The notes under the pieces were generated by a model. It made no database searches. It was given only the letters and a program-made list of their open reading frames with translations, and was not told where the DNA came from. A stretch of 64,000 bases of DNA, from contig OW051496.1 of assembly GCA_932521035.1 (NCBI GenBank), positions 3,968,001-4,032,000 of the forward strand. The letters run 5' to 3'. This DNA is from Oscheius dolichura (Eukaryota; Nematoda; Chromadorea; Rhabditida; Rhabditidae). Made by a program: the position numbers and the translations under genes. Positions 21,728-34,028 of this stretch are shown here, piece by piece; within the stretch, counting starts at the first letter, position 1, and every line of letters starts with the position of its first letter.

Positions 21728-24700
21728 ATGGATGAGAAACTTATCTTGTCGATGCTTCTCAAAAAAGAAGCCGAGGTACAGAAGGTCGAAGCGGAAATGA
21801 TGGAAAAGGATGTCGCAATCCAGAAATTGACGAAGGTGATGGAGGAATTGACTAGACGAGTGACAGACGTGGAGGCGAAGATGGAAGGTGGGCCATTTCC
21901 TTTTTTTGGTTCGAACGGACCTGTTTTAGAAAAGCCCGAAGTTGCGAACAGGACGAACAACGCTACTTCTCCTGTTATCAGTGTTGTACTCCAAGCCGAA
22001 GAAGTCCAATCACAGTCATCTCTTGTGCCTTTTGTCGTTGGCCCTCCTGTTGTCAATTTGGAGACGACAGGTAGAACCATCTTTGCTAAATGTGCATCTT
22101 CCTTTTTTAGAAACCGTAACAATTCAGTCTACCTCCCACATCCAATGCGAAGGTCCTGTAAACTTGGCTGAGTTGAAAGAAGAGCTGGTACTGCTCCAAC
22201 CTCAAGAAAAACTTCAACTGGCAGTCTTGCTGCCTTGTCTGACTCCGACCGTAGCTGACGACCTTGTTGACAAGCCCGCTCCTGGAGTTCCCCATTTCAG
22301 AAGTATTTCTTGTTATTCTTTTTATTAGAATAACTCATTTTCAGCTATGGGCGAATTGTACCAAGCGGTTAAAAATTTCCGAGAAGGGAGGTCAACTACA
22401 GCAGAAACAAGCCCGTTCTCCGCCATACCGACAGTCAGAGTTGAGAAGAAAGACGGTTAGTGTCTTTTCCCGGCCCTTGCTTACCAATACTTGCTTACTA
22501 ATATTCTATTTATAGACGAGGCCGAAGCGACAATAAAGCCAGCACAGCAACTGTCTCTTCCCGTTGGTAAACGACAAGTAGAAGTAGAAGACAAGGAGTG
22601 CTTCAACTGCGGCGTCACGAGAACCCCTATCTGGAGACGGGACACCGCCGGTCACGACCTCTGCAACCCCTGCGGCCTCTACTCCGAGCTGTGCGGAATG
22701 AATAGGCCTCTGATAAGGCTAAAGAAACCGAATGGAACCATTGAGGAGGAATGTCTCCGCTGCGACAGCTTGAGCACCGGCGCCTGGAAATGGGAAGGTA
22801 TTAGACAGGATCTCTGCAACGCCTGCGGTATATACCTCATGGTGGAAGAACAAAGGAAGCAAGGAACACTGGTACAGTCGAAAAAACCGGCAGGGGCACG
22901 AGAGTGTTTCAATTGCGGCTGTATGAGCTCTCCTGTCTGGAGATGGGACGCCGCTGGGCACTTGTTATGCAATGCCTGTGGCCTGTACCTCAATATGAAC
23001 GGAAAACATAGACTTTTGGTGAAGCCGAAAGCCCAGATAGCAACAAAAGAGAAGAAATGCTTCAACTCAGGGACTGGGGAGGAAACGTCGCCTAAAATAA
23101 GTATGTCTTGTAGCCTATTGGTTACCGAAATTACTCTTTTTCAGCTGTCGAAGAAAAGGAATATCAGGAGAAGGATAGCCAGCGTGCCCAAATAATCGCC
23201 GCAGTGGAAAACGCCGCTTCTGGACAGACGCCGAGCCCGCGACCGATCTTGAGAAGTGAATCACCAGCCACCTTGGAGAGAAGCAGTACCTCCTGTTTAA
23301 ACTCTCTTCAATTACTTTGTTTTTAGAAATTCAAAAAAATGTGTCCTTTTCCAATGAAATTGTATCGACTGGTCAAAAACAACAGGTGGCGATTAATGAG
23401 GCACGGCCAAAGGAGCAGCCCGGACGACCTCTGACTGTGTTAAATACAACAGCTCCCAATTTAAAAAGTCTCCTTTTCGAGTGTTGATCAAGACTATCTA
23501 TTCAGTTTTAGGTGAAGATGAAAAGGAAGGAGAGAACACTCCTCGTTACTGCGATGCTCCATCAACTCAACTCATACCGGACGCTCTTCGGTTTTCCGAG
23601 GAACAAGAAGAATTTATTCGAAGGGAGGCAAGAATACGACAGACATGGCGCAAACAACGTCTTGCTGAAATGAAACGTGAACAAGAAGAAGCCAAGCAAA
23701 GCCTTGCTGCCGCCGCCAGAGTCAATTCTGACAAGAAAGGTCCATTTCTCATCCTCTGTGAATAATTTTCTCTTTAGAAGTCCCAAAAACTGGAATCTAT
23801 CCCACTCTGCCGGCACTAGATAAAAAGGAGTATACGGTAACTCACTTTAAAGCTTAATTAATAAAGGAAATTTAAGATTTTAACGATGAAAAGAAGCTTT
23901 CGCTCAAAGCAAAGTGCGATGCTTGTCTTGAGTGAGGACAGGTCCAAGTGGATATCGCTGTTCCTCCCACAGGTGCATAGATATGCCCTCGCTGCTGTCG
24001 TCCTGGATGGAGTGATCTACTTGCTCGACCTTGTCAGGAACAAGAGCATTTTGCTTAAATTAGACAACGAAACTCTCGTATGGCTACAGCAGGCCGAAAT
24101 GAAGCAGGGGCGAGCTTGTGTCGAGAATGCCGTAGTCCCATGCAAGGGGTCGCTCTTTGTCTTTGGTGGGCACAGCAATGGACAATCGTTGAAGAGCGTC
24201 GAACGTTATTACCCAAAGACTAATACGTGGCTGGCAATACCGTAAGTCTTACTGTAACTGATACGATAATCGCTTCGGGACCTGAATTTTTTAACATTCT
24301 ATTCAGGGAGATGAAGTACGCGAGAAGCGGAGCAGCTGCTGCCGTCTGGAATGGGAAGATCATTGTTTGTGGCGGATTGAACAACAACGAAGCCATCAGA
24401 AGTGTGGAATGTCTAGACCCGGACAGCTACGTGTGGACAGAATTCAAAGACATGCCCCTGGCTCTGTGGAAGCCTCTTCTACTCCCATGTGGACGCGATT
24501 TCATCGTTCTTGGAGTTGACAAGGATATGAAAGAGAATGTGGTGATGAAGCTGACTGGCTTGGAAAACAAGGGAACATGGAAGCAGCTGCCCTCGATGAA
24601 GGAAGGCAGCATTGAGCTGGCTGCGTCGGTTCTCGACGGGAATGTCTACGTAATGGGAGGATGGACGGCGTATGGTTTTGATGTGAAGAAGCTCAGTCGA

Positions 24701-24823
24701 GTCGAGATATTCAACGGCAACAACTGGCGAAACGGACCCGAATTTCCGACTGGATGTCCTGATATTATTTCCGTTGTTATTCCCCAAACTTTGGCTGATA
24801 CTCTCTGTAATGGTAAGCAATAA
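21728..24823 (+). CDS. Triple GATA-type zinc finger plus kelch-repeat fusion protein
   Basis: Eleven exons (21728-21887, 21930-22070, 22111-22302, 22345-22455, 22516-23100, 23145-23285, 23327-23467, 23512-23739, 23778-23836, 23877-24241, 24307-24823) sum to 2640 bp, an exact 879-residue frame. Residues 1-54 form a coiled coil (MDEKLILSMLLKKEAEVQ). Three zinc fingers of form CX2CX17CX2C lie at about 230-254 (CFNCGVTRTPIWRRD), 281-305 (CLRCDSLSTGAWKWE) and 332-356 (CFNCGCMSSPVWRWD). A truncated fourth (CFNSG) lies at 383. A second helical segment (EEFIRREARIRQTWRKQRL) follows. From 587 come kelch repeats (LFVFGGHSNGQ, SVERYYP, KIIVCGGLNN, SVECLDP, NVYVMGG). The 40-bp intron 23837-23876 has a GTAACT donor and a weak TTTAAG acceptor, but sits at the same phase-0 position (before IL) as in all kelch paralogues. 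A GTTCAG one base before the ATG suggests trans-splicing. It could be a DNA-binding factor with a protein-interaction propeller. The alternative is two adjacent genes, the second starting at 23886. Confidence 0.75.
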
Positions 24824-25181
24824 AGATCTTCCTCTTGTTCTTCTTTTTCTAAGGGATAATATTTCATATTCGTTCGATATTATCCGACTGGCCCTTGTGA
24901 ATATTAATAGCCATCTTGAAACACGACAAAGGGCAGAAGAAATAAAGTGAAAACTTGTTTACAAACAGTCTTCTCCGATCAAAGGAACAGATGACGTAGA
25001 ACTGGAAATACAGTGTGTATGGCAATTGTCACTGATAAGGCCTGTTATCAGTGTGTGTGTGTTGCCTTTTTTTCGGACAAATGACCTATTTCCCACTCTC
25101 TTTGCACTTCTAACTTCGAACTTTTTGATTCATTTTTTCTCCTTTTCTCTTCTTTATGAAGAGTTCTTTTAACCTAGAAAG

Positions 25182-26668
25182 ATGGCAGCACAGGAGAATC
25201 CAACTGAAAAAGAGACGGAGACGATCAGATTGAAAAGGGAAAACGAACGATTGACTGAACAATTGAGACGACTGCAACTGGAGAATGAGGGTGAGCGGGG
25301 TCTCACAGGGAAAAGTATAAGAACCGTTTAGAGAGATCCGACGCGGCTTCTGTCAGTCGATTCCAAGATGGTGAGGCTATTATAGACATCGGTTAGAGGC
25401 CTTTTTCAGGGACGATCAATGCTCTACAGCAGACGGTTGAGAAGATGTCTCTAAAGAGTAAGGTCTTTTTCCTCCAGTTATAACTATCTATCATTTCTAT
25501 CATTTTCTCTAATTTTCAGTTGAAGAAATGGAACAAATCATAAAAAATCAGCAAACACAACAAAATAGCAATCATCATACGATGCTTCAAAAATTCGTCG
25601 AAATTCATTACGATATTCAACGGATCACGGACCAGACGGATGAGAGAACGGCGGGGTTTCTTCGCTTTTTGAATGAGTAACCTATTTTCAGATTTTGGTG
25701 ATTGGAGGACAGAATACATCCAAAAAGGGGATAGACGAGATGTTTATATTGAGCGGAGACAGATGGAACAAATTGACATTGACACTACCAGAAGTGTTTG
25801 GAGAAGGCGGAGGAGCAATATATCTGAATGGGGCCATCTATCTCGTGGGTCTCCAGAAGATTACCTGCTACAAATTGGACAAGAACTTGAAATGGACGAA
25901 ATTGGCGGATATGCACGAGAAGCGGCTGGGTATTTCAAACAGTTGCCTTGAATGGAATGAATCCATCTGGGTGTTTGGAGGAACGCCGGATAATAAGAAC
26001 CAGCTGAAAAGAGTCGAATGCTATGATCCAAGAGAGAACAAATGGATTAGAATGCCGTGAGTTGAGCACAGTAATTCGGTATGAGCATTTCAATTCAGCC
26101 GACTCGTTTGTTCGAGAGAAAAAACATTTGTGATTTGGGAGTCCAATATGGTGTTTTTAGGGATATGAAATATCGAAGAGCGTATGCCGCGGCAGCAGTT
26201 TATAATGGCAGATTCATTGTTTGTGGCGGAGAGAACCAGCCTGGTAACTATTTGACAAGTGTCGAGTGTTTTGACCCGGAGAGTGGTGTGTGGCACGAGC
26301 TAGAGGATATGCCCACTCCTCTATACGGCCCGTCGATAATTTCCGATGGACAGAAGCTGATTCTAATGGGAGGAACTGACGGAAACACGCCGTTGAATTT
26401 TGTCTTCGAATTGAGCAATCCCGAAATAACCGGGAAGTGGAAACAACTACCCCCAATGAAGGAATCTCGAAGTGGATTCTCTGCTCAAATACTTGGCAAT
26501 GAAATATTTGTGATTGGAGGATGGAATGGAAAATGTATTAATCAGAGTGAAATATTTAGCGGGAATAGTTGGAGGGACGGACCGCCTCTTCCCTATAGTT
26601 GTTGTCTCATGTCTTCTGTCCTCATTCCTCAAAGTTTCGCCGACTTACTTTGTAATTATGTACAATGA
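25182..26668 (+). CDS. Coiled-coil plus kelch-repeat protein (kelch C)
   Basis: Six exons (25182-25290, 25332-25370, 25410-25457, 25520-25650, 25692-26056, 26161-26668) total 1200 bp, giving 399 residues. The N-terminal 110 or so residues are coiled coil (MAAQENPTEKETETIRLK, LTEQLRRLQLENE, INALQQTVEKMSLK). The kelch part begins ILVIGGQNTSKKG and includes GGGAIYLNGAIYLVG, CLEWNESIWVFGG, RVECYDP, RFIVCGG, SVECFDP, LILMGGTDGN and NEIFVIGGWNG, ending with a SFADLL tail. The intron before ILVIGG (25651-25691) has a GC donor (ACG then GCGGGG); the frame closes only if this is used. It lies 358 bp downstream of the GATA-kelch gene, and an AACCTAG before the ATG is a possible trans-splice site. AATAAA follows directly after the stop. 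Function is unknown; a propeller adaptor is inferred. Confidence 0.83.
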
Positions 26669-26935
26669 TCCAATAAAGAGGCTACCGTAACCTTCTTTCA
26701 AACATAAAGCATCGAAAAGAAATCGAGGTACAACAATTTCCGTTTCTTTTGAAATGGGAATGATATCATGATATCCTTATCAATGGATGTGTGCCTGCTT
26801 CGCCCTTGCCTGCACAAATCAACTATTACTATGTCTCAATTTTATTTCGATGTCTACTTTCGATACGATCCTTTCAATTAATTTATTTTTTCCCTCGTTC
26901 CTCGTATTCTCAAACAGATATTTTGAGGTCTAAAG

Positions 26936-28455
26936 ATGGCGGAAGATGCTGTTATGAAAATGTACGAAGCACAGGCGATTGCAATAGAAAAAGAAGCCGA
27001 GGCAGACAGATTGAAAAGGGAGAATGAGGAGCTGGTAGATGAACTGAGAAGGCTTCGAGTGGAGAAAGAAGGTGGGGTGCAATTTTGAGGAGTAAAAATA
27101 GATTGTAGAGAAATCCGAAGTCTCGTCTGCCGATCGATATAAAGACGGTAAGAAATTGAAGATAACTCTTTTAGAGAGATTTTCAGTCGCGACTGCTATC
27201 GGTACCCTACAACAGACACTTGAAAAGATGTCTTCAAAGAGCAAGAATATTTCATTGCCTTTATAGTTTTCAGTTGACATAATGGAAGAAACTATTACAA
27301 AACTACAAAAACAACAAGATACCAATGATAATCAAGTTTTAAAAAGGTTCAGCCCATTGGATAAAGAGATTCAATTTGTTTCCAGCCAAGTGGACACAAG
27401 GACGGCAATTTCTTTTATATTGTGGAATAGTTTATTTTGTTTCAGATTTTGATCCTCGGAGGGCAGATGTCCTCAAAAGAAGGAGATGACAGCATGCTCA
27501 TCCTGCGGCAGGATAAATGGGACAAACTACAGCAGAAATTGCCAAAGAAATTTACAGCCGGCGGGGCTGTCTGCCTGGCTGGCGAGATCTACATCTTTAG
27601 TGGTACGACCATGATTGGAGAATTACACAAACTGGACAAGAACTTCACATGGACACGGTTGGCCAATCTGAATGTGAACCGTTGGGAGATCACAAACAGC
27701 TGTCTTGAATGGAACGGATCTATCTGGGTATTTGGAGGACTCACTGATGGTAAACAAGTGGTTAAAAGTGTCGAACGCTATGATCCACAGCAGAACAAAT
27801 GGATTGCTATGCCGTAAGTTGTCATCAATAAGGGAGGCAGCAAAGAATAAGCGAGGTTTGGGCTTTGCCTTGTGATCCTTGTTAGTATAGATTCTAAGTT
27901 TAGTCAGCTTATTCATTGGCTGTCTGCAGGCGTGTTCTCCTAAAAAAGATGACTGATTATTTCAGAGATATGAGGCATGCCCGACACCGAGCAGCGACAG
28001 CAGTTTTCAGTGGCAAATTGGTTGTCTGTGGAGGAAAGTGTGGCGGGATTATTATGAAGAGTGTGGAATGTTTCGACCCAGAGAGCGGTGTCTGGACTGA
28101 GCTGGCCGATATGGCCACATCTCTCAGTGGCCATTCTATGATTTCATATGGAAACAGTCTGATTACTATTGGAGGGGAACATCTGAAACAATATAATTCG
28201 GTCGTGGAACTGAGTAATCTGGAAGGGAATGGAACGTGGCGGGAGCTGCCGCACATGCAAACTGCTCGTGCCAGTCTTTCTACAGAAATACTTGGAAATA
28301 AAATATATGCAATTGGAGGATGGGATGGAAAAGCTGCTAGTAACCAATGTGAGATATTCGATGGACAAAACTGGAAAGTTGGGCCACTTCTACCTGATGG
28401 TCGTTGGTATATGTGCTGTATTGTGATTCCCCTGCACTTGGCCGAATCCCTTTGA
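26936..28455 (+). CDS. Coiled-coil plus kelch-repeat protein (kelch D)
   Basis: Six exons (26936-27071, 27109-27147, 27187-27240, 27274-27404, 27446-27813, 27966-28455) total 1218 bp, giving 405 residues. The N-terminus MAEDAVMKMYEAQAIAIEK is closely related to that of the kelch gene at 60.1 kb (MDDDPLMQMYEAQAIAIEQ). A coiled coil (RENEELVDELRRLRVEKE) and further heptads follow, then kelch repeats: ILILGGQMSSKEG, GGAVCLAGEIYIFSG, CLEWNGSIWVFGG, SVERYDP, KLVVCGG, SVECFDP, KIYAIGGWDG. Two introns appear to be GC-AG: 27241-27273 (33 bp, GCAAGA donor) and 27405-27445 (41 bp, GCAATT donor). Without removing them the frame hits stops. The final exon is shorter than in paralogues, ending HLAESL. AATAAA motifs lie at about 28530 and 28563. 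Confidence 0.83.
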
Positions 28456-28618
28456 AATCATACATAAAAAATGTTTATTATGTTTGTAGTTGTTTGACAG
28501 AGGAGGTTACCCGTACCAGTTGTCTTCCAATAAATGTGTGTAAATTTTGGCTATTATGCAACGAATAAAGCACCATGGATAAGAAAAGGATGGCAGAAGC
28601 GGGAGGAGAGAAAGGCTA

Positions 28619-30578
28619 TTAGGTCTTGGCAGCGGTGGGGCTGACCGATCGCCGCCGTTGGTTCTCCAGGTCTCGGTCCTTCAGACTGTCGCTGATCCTC
28701 TTCTTCAGCTCCGTCGGGAAGCGGTCATAACACCGTTTGCACGTTGGCTTCATGTCAAACTCGTAGAATTTTGTCCTGGAAAGATCACTTGCGTACTATG
28801 ACTGTTTCATAGGGTTTCCAATTCGGTTAAAAGGGGGAAGCGAAACTTTTTCAAACCAGGAAAACTCACTTTTGATCCATTTTCTTGTCGCAGAACGAGC
28901 AGGAGAAACACTTGAGGCACCAGCTCTTGTGCAGGGCCTGGAAGACCTCCGCGCCACACGGCTCGTTGCATTTGAAGCACAGGTTGCCGAATAGCTAAAT
29001 TTAGAACAAAATTCAAAAACATCAAAATAACTTGAAAAATCCCTTTTTAATGTTTCATTTGAAACCATAAATAATATAAAAAATGGATAGAGGCGCCTAC
29101 CTTGTGGTAATGTTGGTCACAATAGGCCAGCCCCTTCCTCTCGTAATGTCGATGTCCCAGGAACGGCTTCTCGCATACCGAACACACGAAATGCTGAAAA
29201 TTGTCCCTTGTTTTCATAATATAATCAGAAGAATGTCTAGAAATAGACTCACCTCGACGTGCCAACTCTTCCCAAGAGCGGTGACGACCCTCTCCTCGAT
29301 GGGTCGGTGACAAGCACCGCAGATGGGGATTCCCATCGTGTCGTGGCAGCGAAGACAGTAGAGCTCGCCTCCGACCTCTCGAGAATCCACGGTCAGCTCA
29401 GTTCTGAAAATACATGATTTATAGCTTTCTTTTATAAGGATCGGGTTATTATCTTCAATCCATCGACTCGAAAAGTCGTAGTTTTCCCGTTTCGGTGATA
29501 ATATGAAAGTTTCTTCTGGTCGAATTTATTACTAGATTCGTGTATGTATGTATTGAAAAATAGAAAAAGATGGGATAAAACTGACAGGCATCGTTTGCAC
29601 TTGAAGTGGTATGGATGGAAGGAGTCTCCCCGGAATTTGATGTGCTGTCCGTCATCGATCATGGCATTGCATCTGTGGCACACGTAGCGACCGGCTCCGG
29701 CTGCCTTCTCCCGCTCGTTACAGTCCCGACACAGGGCTCTGAATACTCGACTTTTTAAAGGAGCAAAGGCTATTCCAATGCCTCTATTAGATAAGGAAAA
29801 ACAGAAAGAAACAGTACTCCATTAACTAGTGAAAATTCCTACCTGCCAGCATTCCTGAGGAATCCGATATCGGCCAGCTCGCGGTTACAAATCTCACAGC
29901 AGAAGCAGTGCGGATGCCAGCTGGCGTTCATGGCCTTTATTACACGGCCGACGATGAACTCGTCTGTAAATTGGAGTTTTTCTGGAGAAGGAGGCCGCTT
30001 CTATTGGATTTGAGAGGTAAGGAAACTAGAACTCACTGCACTTTCCGCAACAGGGAGCGTAGAGGACGTGGAAGTCGTGCTCACAGTACTTTCTACCCTC
30101 GAATTCGAAGTAGATCCCGTCGGGAAACGGCTCGAAACACTGGGCACAACTGAAATTGAACTGGTTAAAAGAGCAACCTCAAAAATGAAAACCGCGCAGA
30201 CGGAAATAACAGAAAATAGCGGGGATACAACGGGGAGTCTGCCAAATAACAGGCTTACTCTTGTTCTTCAAAAAAAAAAATGACCAAAACATATTGAAAA
30301 TGGGGTTTGATTGTTGGGATTTGCTTTATCTTCGCTAACTAGAGGACTACTATCTTTTGGATAAAAAATTATGTTAAAAGACCTACACGAAACATTCCGA
30401 GTGCCATACTTGGCCGCTGGAATTGACCATCTGATCCTGGACGTTGAAATGGTCATTGCACCTGGAAACGGTTCTCTCTTTCTCTAATTTTTGGTTTTTA
30501 CCGGACACAGACGAGATTCTCAAAGCCCTGGGCCAGGTCACCGTTGATGTGGGGATCCATTCCGCCGCCGCAGACCAT
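28619..30578 (-). CDS. unc-97: UNC-97/PINCH, five-LIM-domain adhesion adaptor
   Basis: Orthologue of PINCH (LIMS1), which binds integrin-linked kinase at integrin attachment sites; in nematodes UNC-97 acts in body-wall muscle dense bodies and touch neurons. The start [19 protein letters not shown] is immediately preceded by GTTTCAG. Five tandem LIM domains follow: [109 protein letters not shown]; and [30 protein letters not shown]. The C-terminal tail is basic ([20 protein letters not shown]) and the stop is TAA at 28621-28619. About eight exons are separated by introns of 60-200 bp. Zinc-binding Cys/His spacing is intact in the segments read. Its 3' end faces that of kelch D with a gap of about 160 bp. 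Confidence 0.92.
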
Positions 30579-31478
30579 CTGAAACAAAGAAATTGTGAAT
30601 CATTTCTGGAGAAAAATGTGTTGTTCCGGGTCATATGAGAAAAAAACTGAAGAAATGTCTTGGGTTCGCGTTATAATGACGGGCTGAAGTATAAAGAATA
30701 ACTGGTGGATATAATCGTCTTTTCAATGCTTTGAGAGTATATGAAAAAGCAAAGAAACAAGCAATATTCAGTCAATATACGACAGCAATAGCCTGTAAAA
30801 GCAATCGATGTGATATTTTCGGAGATGAGCAAGGCGCCGTCGGCAAGGAATCGGTGTAAAGCAACAGCGGGGGAGGAGGACGAACGACAGAGGACGGGGC
30901 TGTAATGCTCGCAGGGGGAGAGGGCCAAGAACTCGCCGGACAACACACAACAACGACCGCCGTTGGATATGATTGGCAGAGAGGGCCGAAATAAGAGCAT
31001 TGCACTATTTATCATAAACTTTTTGGGGATAATGTAGAGTTGCCGAAACAATTTTGAAAAAACCATCTTCAAGTTGAATTTTTCAATGTTCGAATGAGAA
31101 AATATCAGTTACAGTTTAGAAAAGAGACTTCTTTTACCCATCGAGGTTTTATGAAAACGCAAAAATAGACCTACGAATATTCTGTCCCTCTCGGTCGGCT
31201 GGATAAATGCTGGCCGTCGTTGTGTTGCGCTGTCGTGATACTAAAATGCTCAAAGGGCCCAACTGGCAAGCATTGATCCCCTCATCAAAAAGCAGCCGAA
31301 ACAGCTGAGCTCCCTAATTTTGGGGAAGGGGGGACTAGTCAAACTGAGAACAAACTAGGATGAGAGCAAGTGGTCAAATTGGAAAAGATTGTGAGGCAGT
31401 AAAAGAGATTCCCTATAAGGGGCTATAGCATTTTCTTTTACCCGTCAATTGAATGGTAGAGCAGTCAAAAATGTGGGT

Positions 31479-31990
31479 ATAGTCTGTCAAGAAAAAGACA
31501 ACATTTAAGGTCTAACTTTGTTTGTCCGTTTGTTAAAAAGAGGAATCTCAATAAAAAGGGTGATTTGGGAGAGCCTACAAAAAGGGAACAATACTGGTGC
31601 AGTATAACCAAATCACGGCTACCTTTTAGGATCGGCTACTTTCAGGCGTCTACTTTGATTTGCCTTTTTATTTTTAATCTACGAGGGGGACTGCCGCCCC
31701 CCTCGACCCCCCGCCTATGTCCACGTTGTCAGTATCTTGTGTTATGGAAATGATCGTTCCTAAAGGCAATACCTTCATTTTTTTCCTGGAATCTTATCTT
31801 CCACGGCTGGACATTGTCGTTGTCGAATTCATTGTCGAGAATTGCTGGGAAATGGCAATATCCAAAAAGATAGCCGTGATTTGGTTATATTTCAACTGAA
31901 CCAGTATTGTTCTCTTTTTTTTTTTTTTTTTTTTTTTGTAGGCTCTCCCAAATCACCCTTTTTATTGAGATTCCTCTTTTTAACAAACGG
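31479..31990. mobile_element. Long hairpin element abutting a MITE end
   Basis: Arms 31526-31627 and 31864-31990 are inverted copies sharing CCGTTTGTTAAAAAG, GGTGATTTGGGAGAGCCTAC, and the block around ACCAAATCACGGCTA. A T-run of 23 lies at 31915-31937. Just left, 31479-31515 (TATAGTCTGTCAAGAAAAAG then AAGGTCTAAC) matches the end of the MITE at 39222. No right-hand partner of that end is found nearby, which suggests the hairpin inserted into, or replaced part of, a MITE copy. Confidence 0.6.
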
Positions 31991-33209
31991 ATTTAGAGAT
32001 TTCAGTTTGGTTTCCAATTATCGCCCCTGCCATCTGCTAATATCTTGGAGAATAAACTATCAAAAGTTTACAAGAAGAAAAACTGTGGGAAGTTACGATC
32101 CGTCCTTTCAGACACAACCGAAAACATGGGAATGCCCTCGAAAGATTTTTTTTTGTTGAAATTTTCATCTGGAATACTAAACGTTTTGTAAGAAGAAACA
32201 GCAATGGTACCATACATCGAATATAAGCGTTCCATTCAATTCATTTTTCCCGGAATAATTCAAAAAGAGAGACCGTTTAACCCGATTTGACCCCGGATCT
32301 ATCTCCCCGTCCCCCCTATGCTAATATGCCAACCCCATAATTATATGCTCCCTCCTAAAAGCGGCTTACCTGTCTGACGGCGGGATTATAGAGTTCCATA
32401 GTGGAATACAGGGGAGAGGGGGCCTCAACTAATGTCGGTTTGCGGGATCGATCGATCTGTATGGCATAAGGCGACCGCGCGGGCTAAAACCACACCCTAA
32501 CCTGGCCGGCTTCGTACCCGATTTGTTGACTTTCTGACATTTCTATTCACTGTCATACATTTTAAATTTATGGTGGAAAAGGAAATAAAAACCAAATTGA
32601 AGGGAGGCAAGCCGCTAAATATTCAAAGGAGAACATTAGAAGTTGTAATTTTTTATATAAGGGTGGTGGTTTATATGATTTCAGTCCAATTAGAGAACTG
32701 ATCAGCTCATTTGAGTCTCAACAGCAATACTTTTTTCAAGCTCTTGTTTATTTTCCTGCTTCAAGAAAGTTTTAACCTTCGGAAAAGGGGATGAACGCTG
32801 AGAAAAAGAAAGAATATCGTCTTTTATCCCCCAGAATGGCAAAATATCAGATTTTGAAGTCGAAAAATACAATGAGAATGACAATGGAAAGTATGAGAAA
32901 CTGGGCGAGGAACAGCTGGTAACAGTCGCCATTCGTAGTCGGGCGCCCGGCTGGCCACATGTATTAGCCTCCCGAAAAATGCTGTTGGTCATGGCTCCCC
33001 CGATGGCAAGAGACGCAGGCACAATGCATATTTGAGGACAAGAAGGAAGAGGGGGAGGAGAGGTGGTGGTGGGGATGGTGGTTAGGGAATGGGAGGAAAA
33101 TGAGGAGAAAAGAGGGAAGAATGGTTGGAAAGAGCTCTGAAATAGGTGAAGAGGGATGCGGTAATCAGTATTCAATATATTCGTTTTTTTTATTTTCATG
33201 CAAAAGATA

Positions 33210-34028
33210 TACAGTGGCGACCAAAAGTTTGGAAACTTTTGATATTTTGGGCTACCTCGCCCATAACAGCGTCTGATTTTCTAGAAACTTGCTCTAATGG
33301 GTAAAAATAGACGAGAAACACGATGGTCAAAACCGTTTTTACAAAAACTCAAACTTGAGAATTTTATGAAGTTTTTTTGGAAAATCGCGGGCCAAAAGCT
33401 TGGAAACCTCTTTTCTCGACTCTCTCGCGTTTGGAATAACCATATTCTTTTAAATGTTTTAGTGTAGAAATATTTCTATAAGCCTGTTCTACATGGCCCA
33501 CCAGGAATCTCTCGTAAAAGCCGTACAAAGGGGCTCCCCGAAATACCCCCGTTTAACCGTAATTGGCTTTGATTGGGGTTTCATGGCGGATAAATTCAAA
33601 ATTTATTGAGTTGTAAGAAAACTGAGTACAAGGTCTTGTAGAGCTCGATCTGATCAGCAAGTTGATATAGGACACTCTATAAAATCACCTTGTAGTGAAA
33701 AGTGCGAGATGACCTATGCGCCTGTGTCCTGAAATAGGGCCTTTTCTTCGTAAATTCAATACAAAAGACCCCAGTTTTGGTGCCAGTTTTGAGCGGCATA
33801 TACGGCAGATCCTAAGAACGTAAGAACTTGAACAGTTTCCTATATCAACTTGCTGATCAGATCGAGCTCTACAAGACCTTGTACTCAGTTTTCCTACAAC
33901 TCAATAAATTTTGAATTTATCCGCCATGAAACCCCAATCAAAGCCAATTACGGTTAAACGGGGGTATTTCGGGGAGCCTCTTTGTACGGCTTTTACGGGA
34001 GATTCCTGGTGGGCCATGTAGAACAGGC
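33210..34028. mobile_element. Tc1-like terminus next to a 191-bp inverted repeat
   Basis: TACAGTGGCGACCAAAAG at 33210-33227 resembles the TA-CAGTG start of Tc1-type terminal repeats. A related GGCCAAAAGCTTGGAAACC lies at 33390. Downstream, 33482-33672 and 33838-34028 are reverse complements over about 191 bp with a 165-bp spacer. Each arm carries the short frame AHQES then KAVQRGSPKYPRLTVIGFDW. No transposase domain or matching right terminus was found. Confidence 0.6.

Noticed and set aside
23886-24823. Kelch half of the GATA fusion as an independent gene starting MKRSFRSKQ
   Set aside because: Only about 27 bases separate it from the GATA frame's stop, too short for an intergenic region. 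A 40-bp intron at the family's conserved phase-0 position joins the two in frame. It is kept as the main alternative.
32702-33199. 165-codon minus-strand open frame
   Set aside because: Ser/Pro/Phe low complexity arising from a GA-rich tract; no splice sites, domain or plausible start context.
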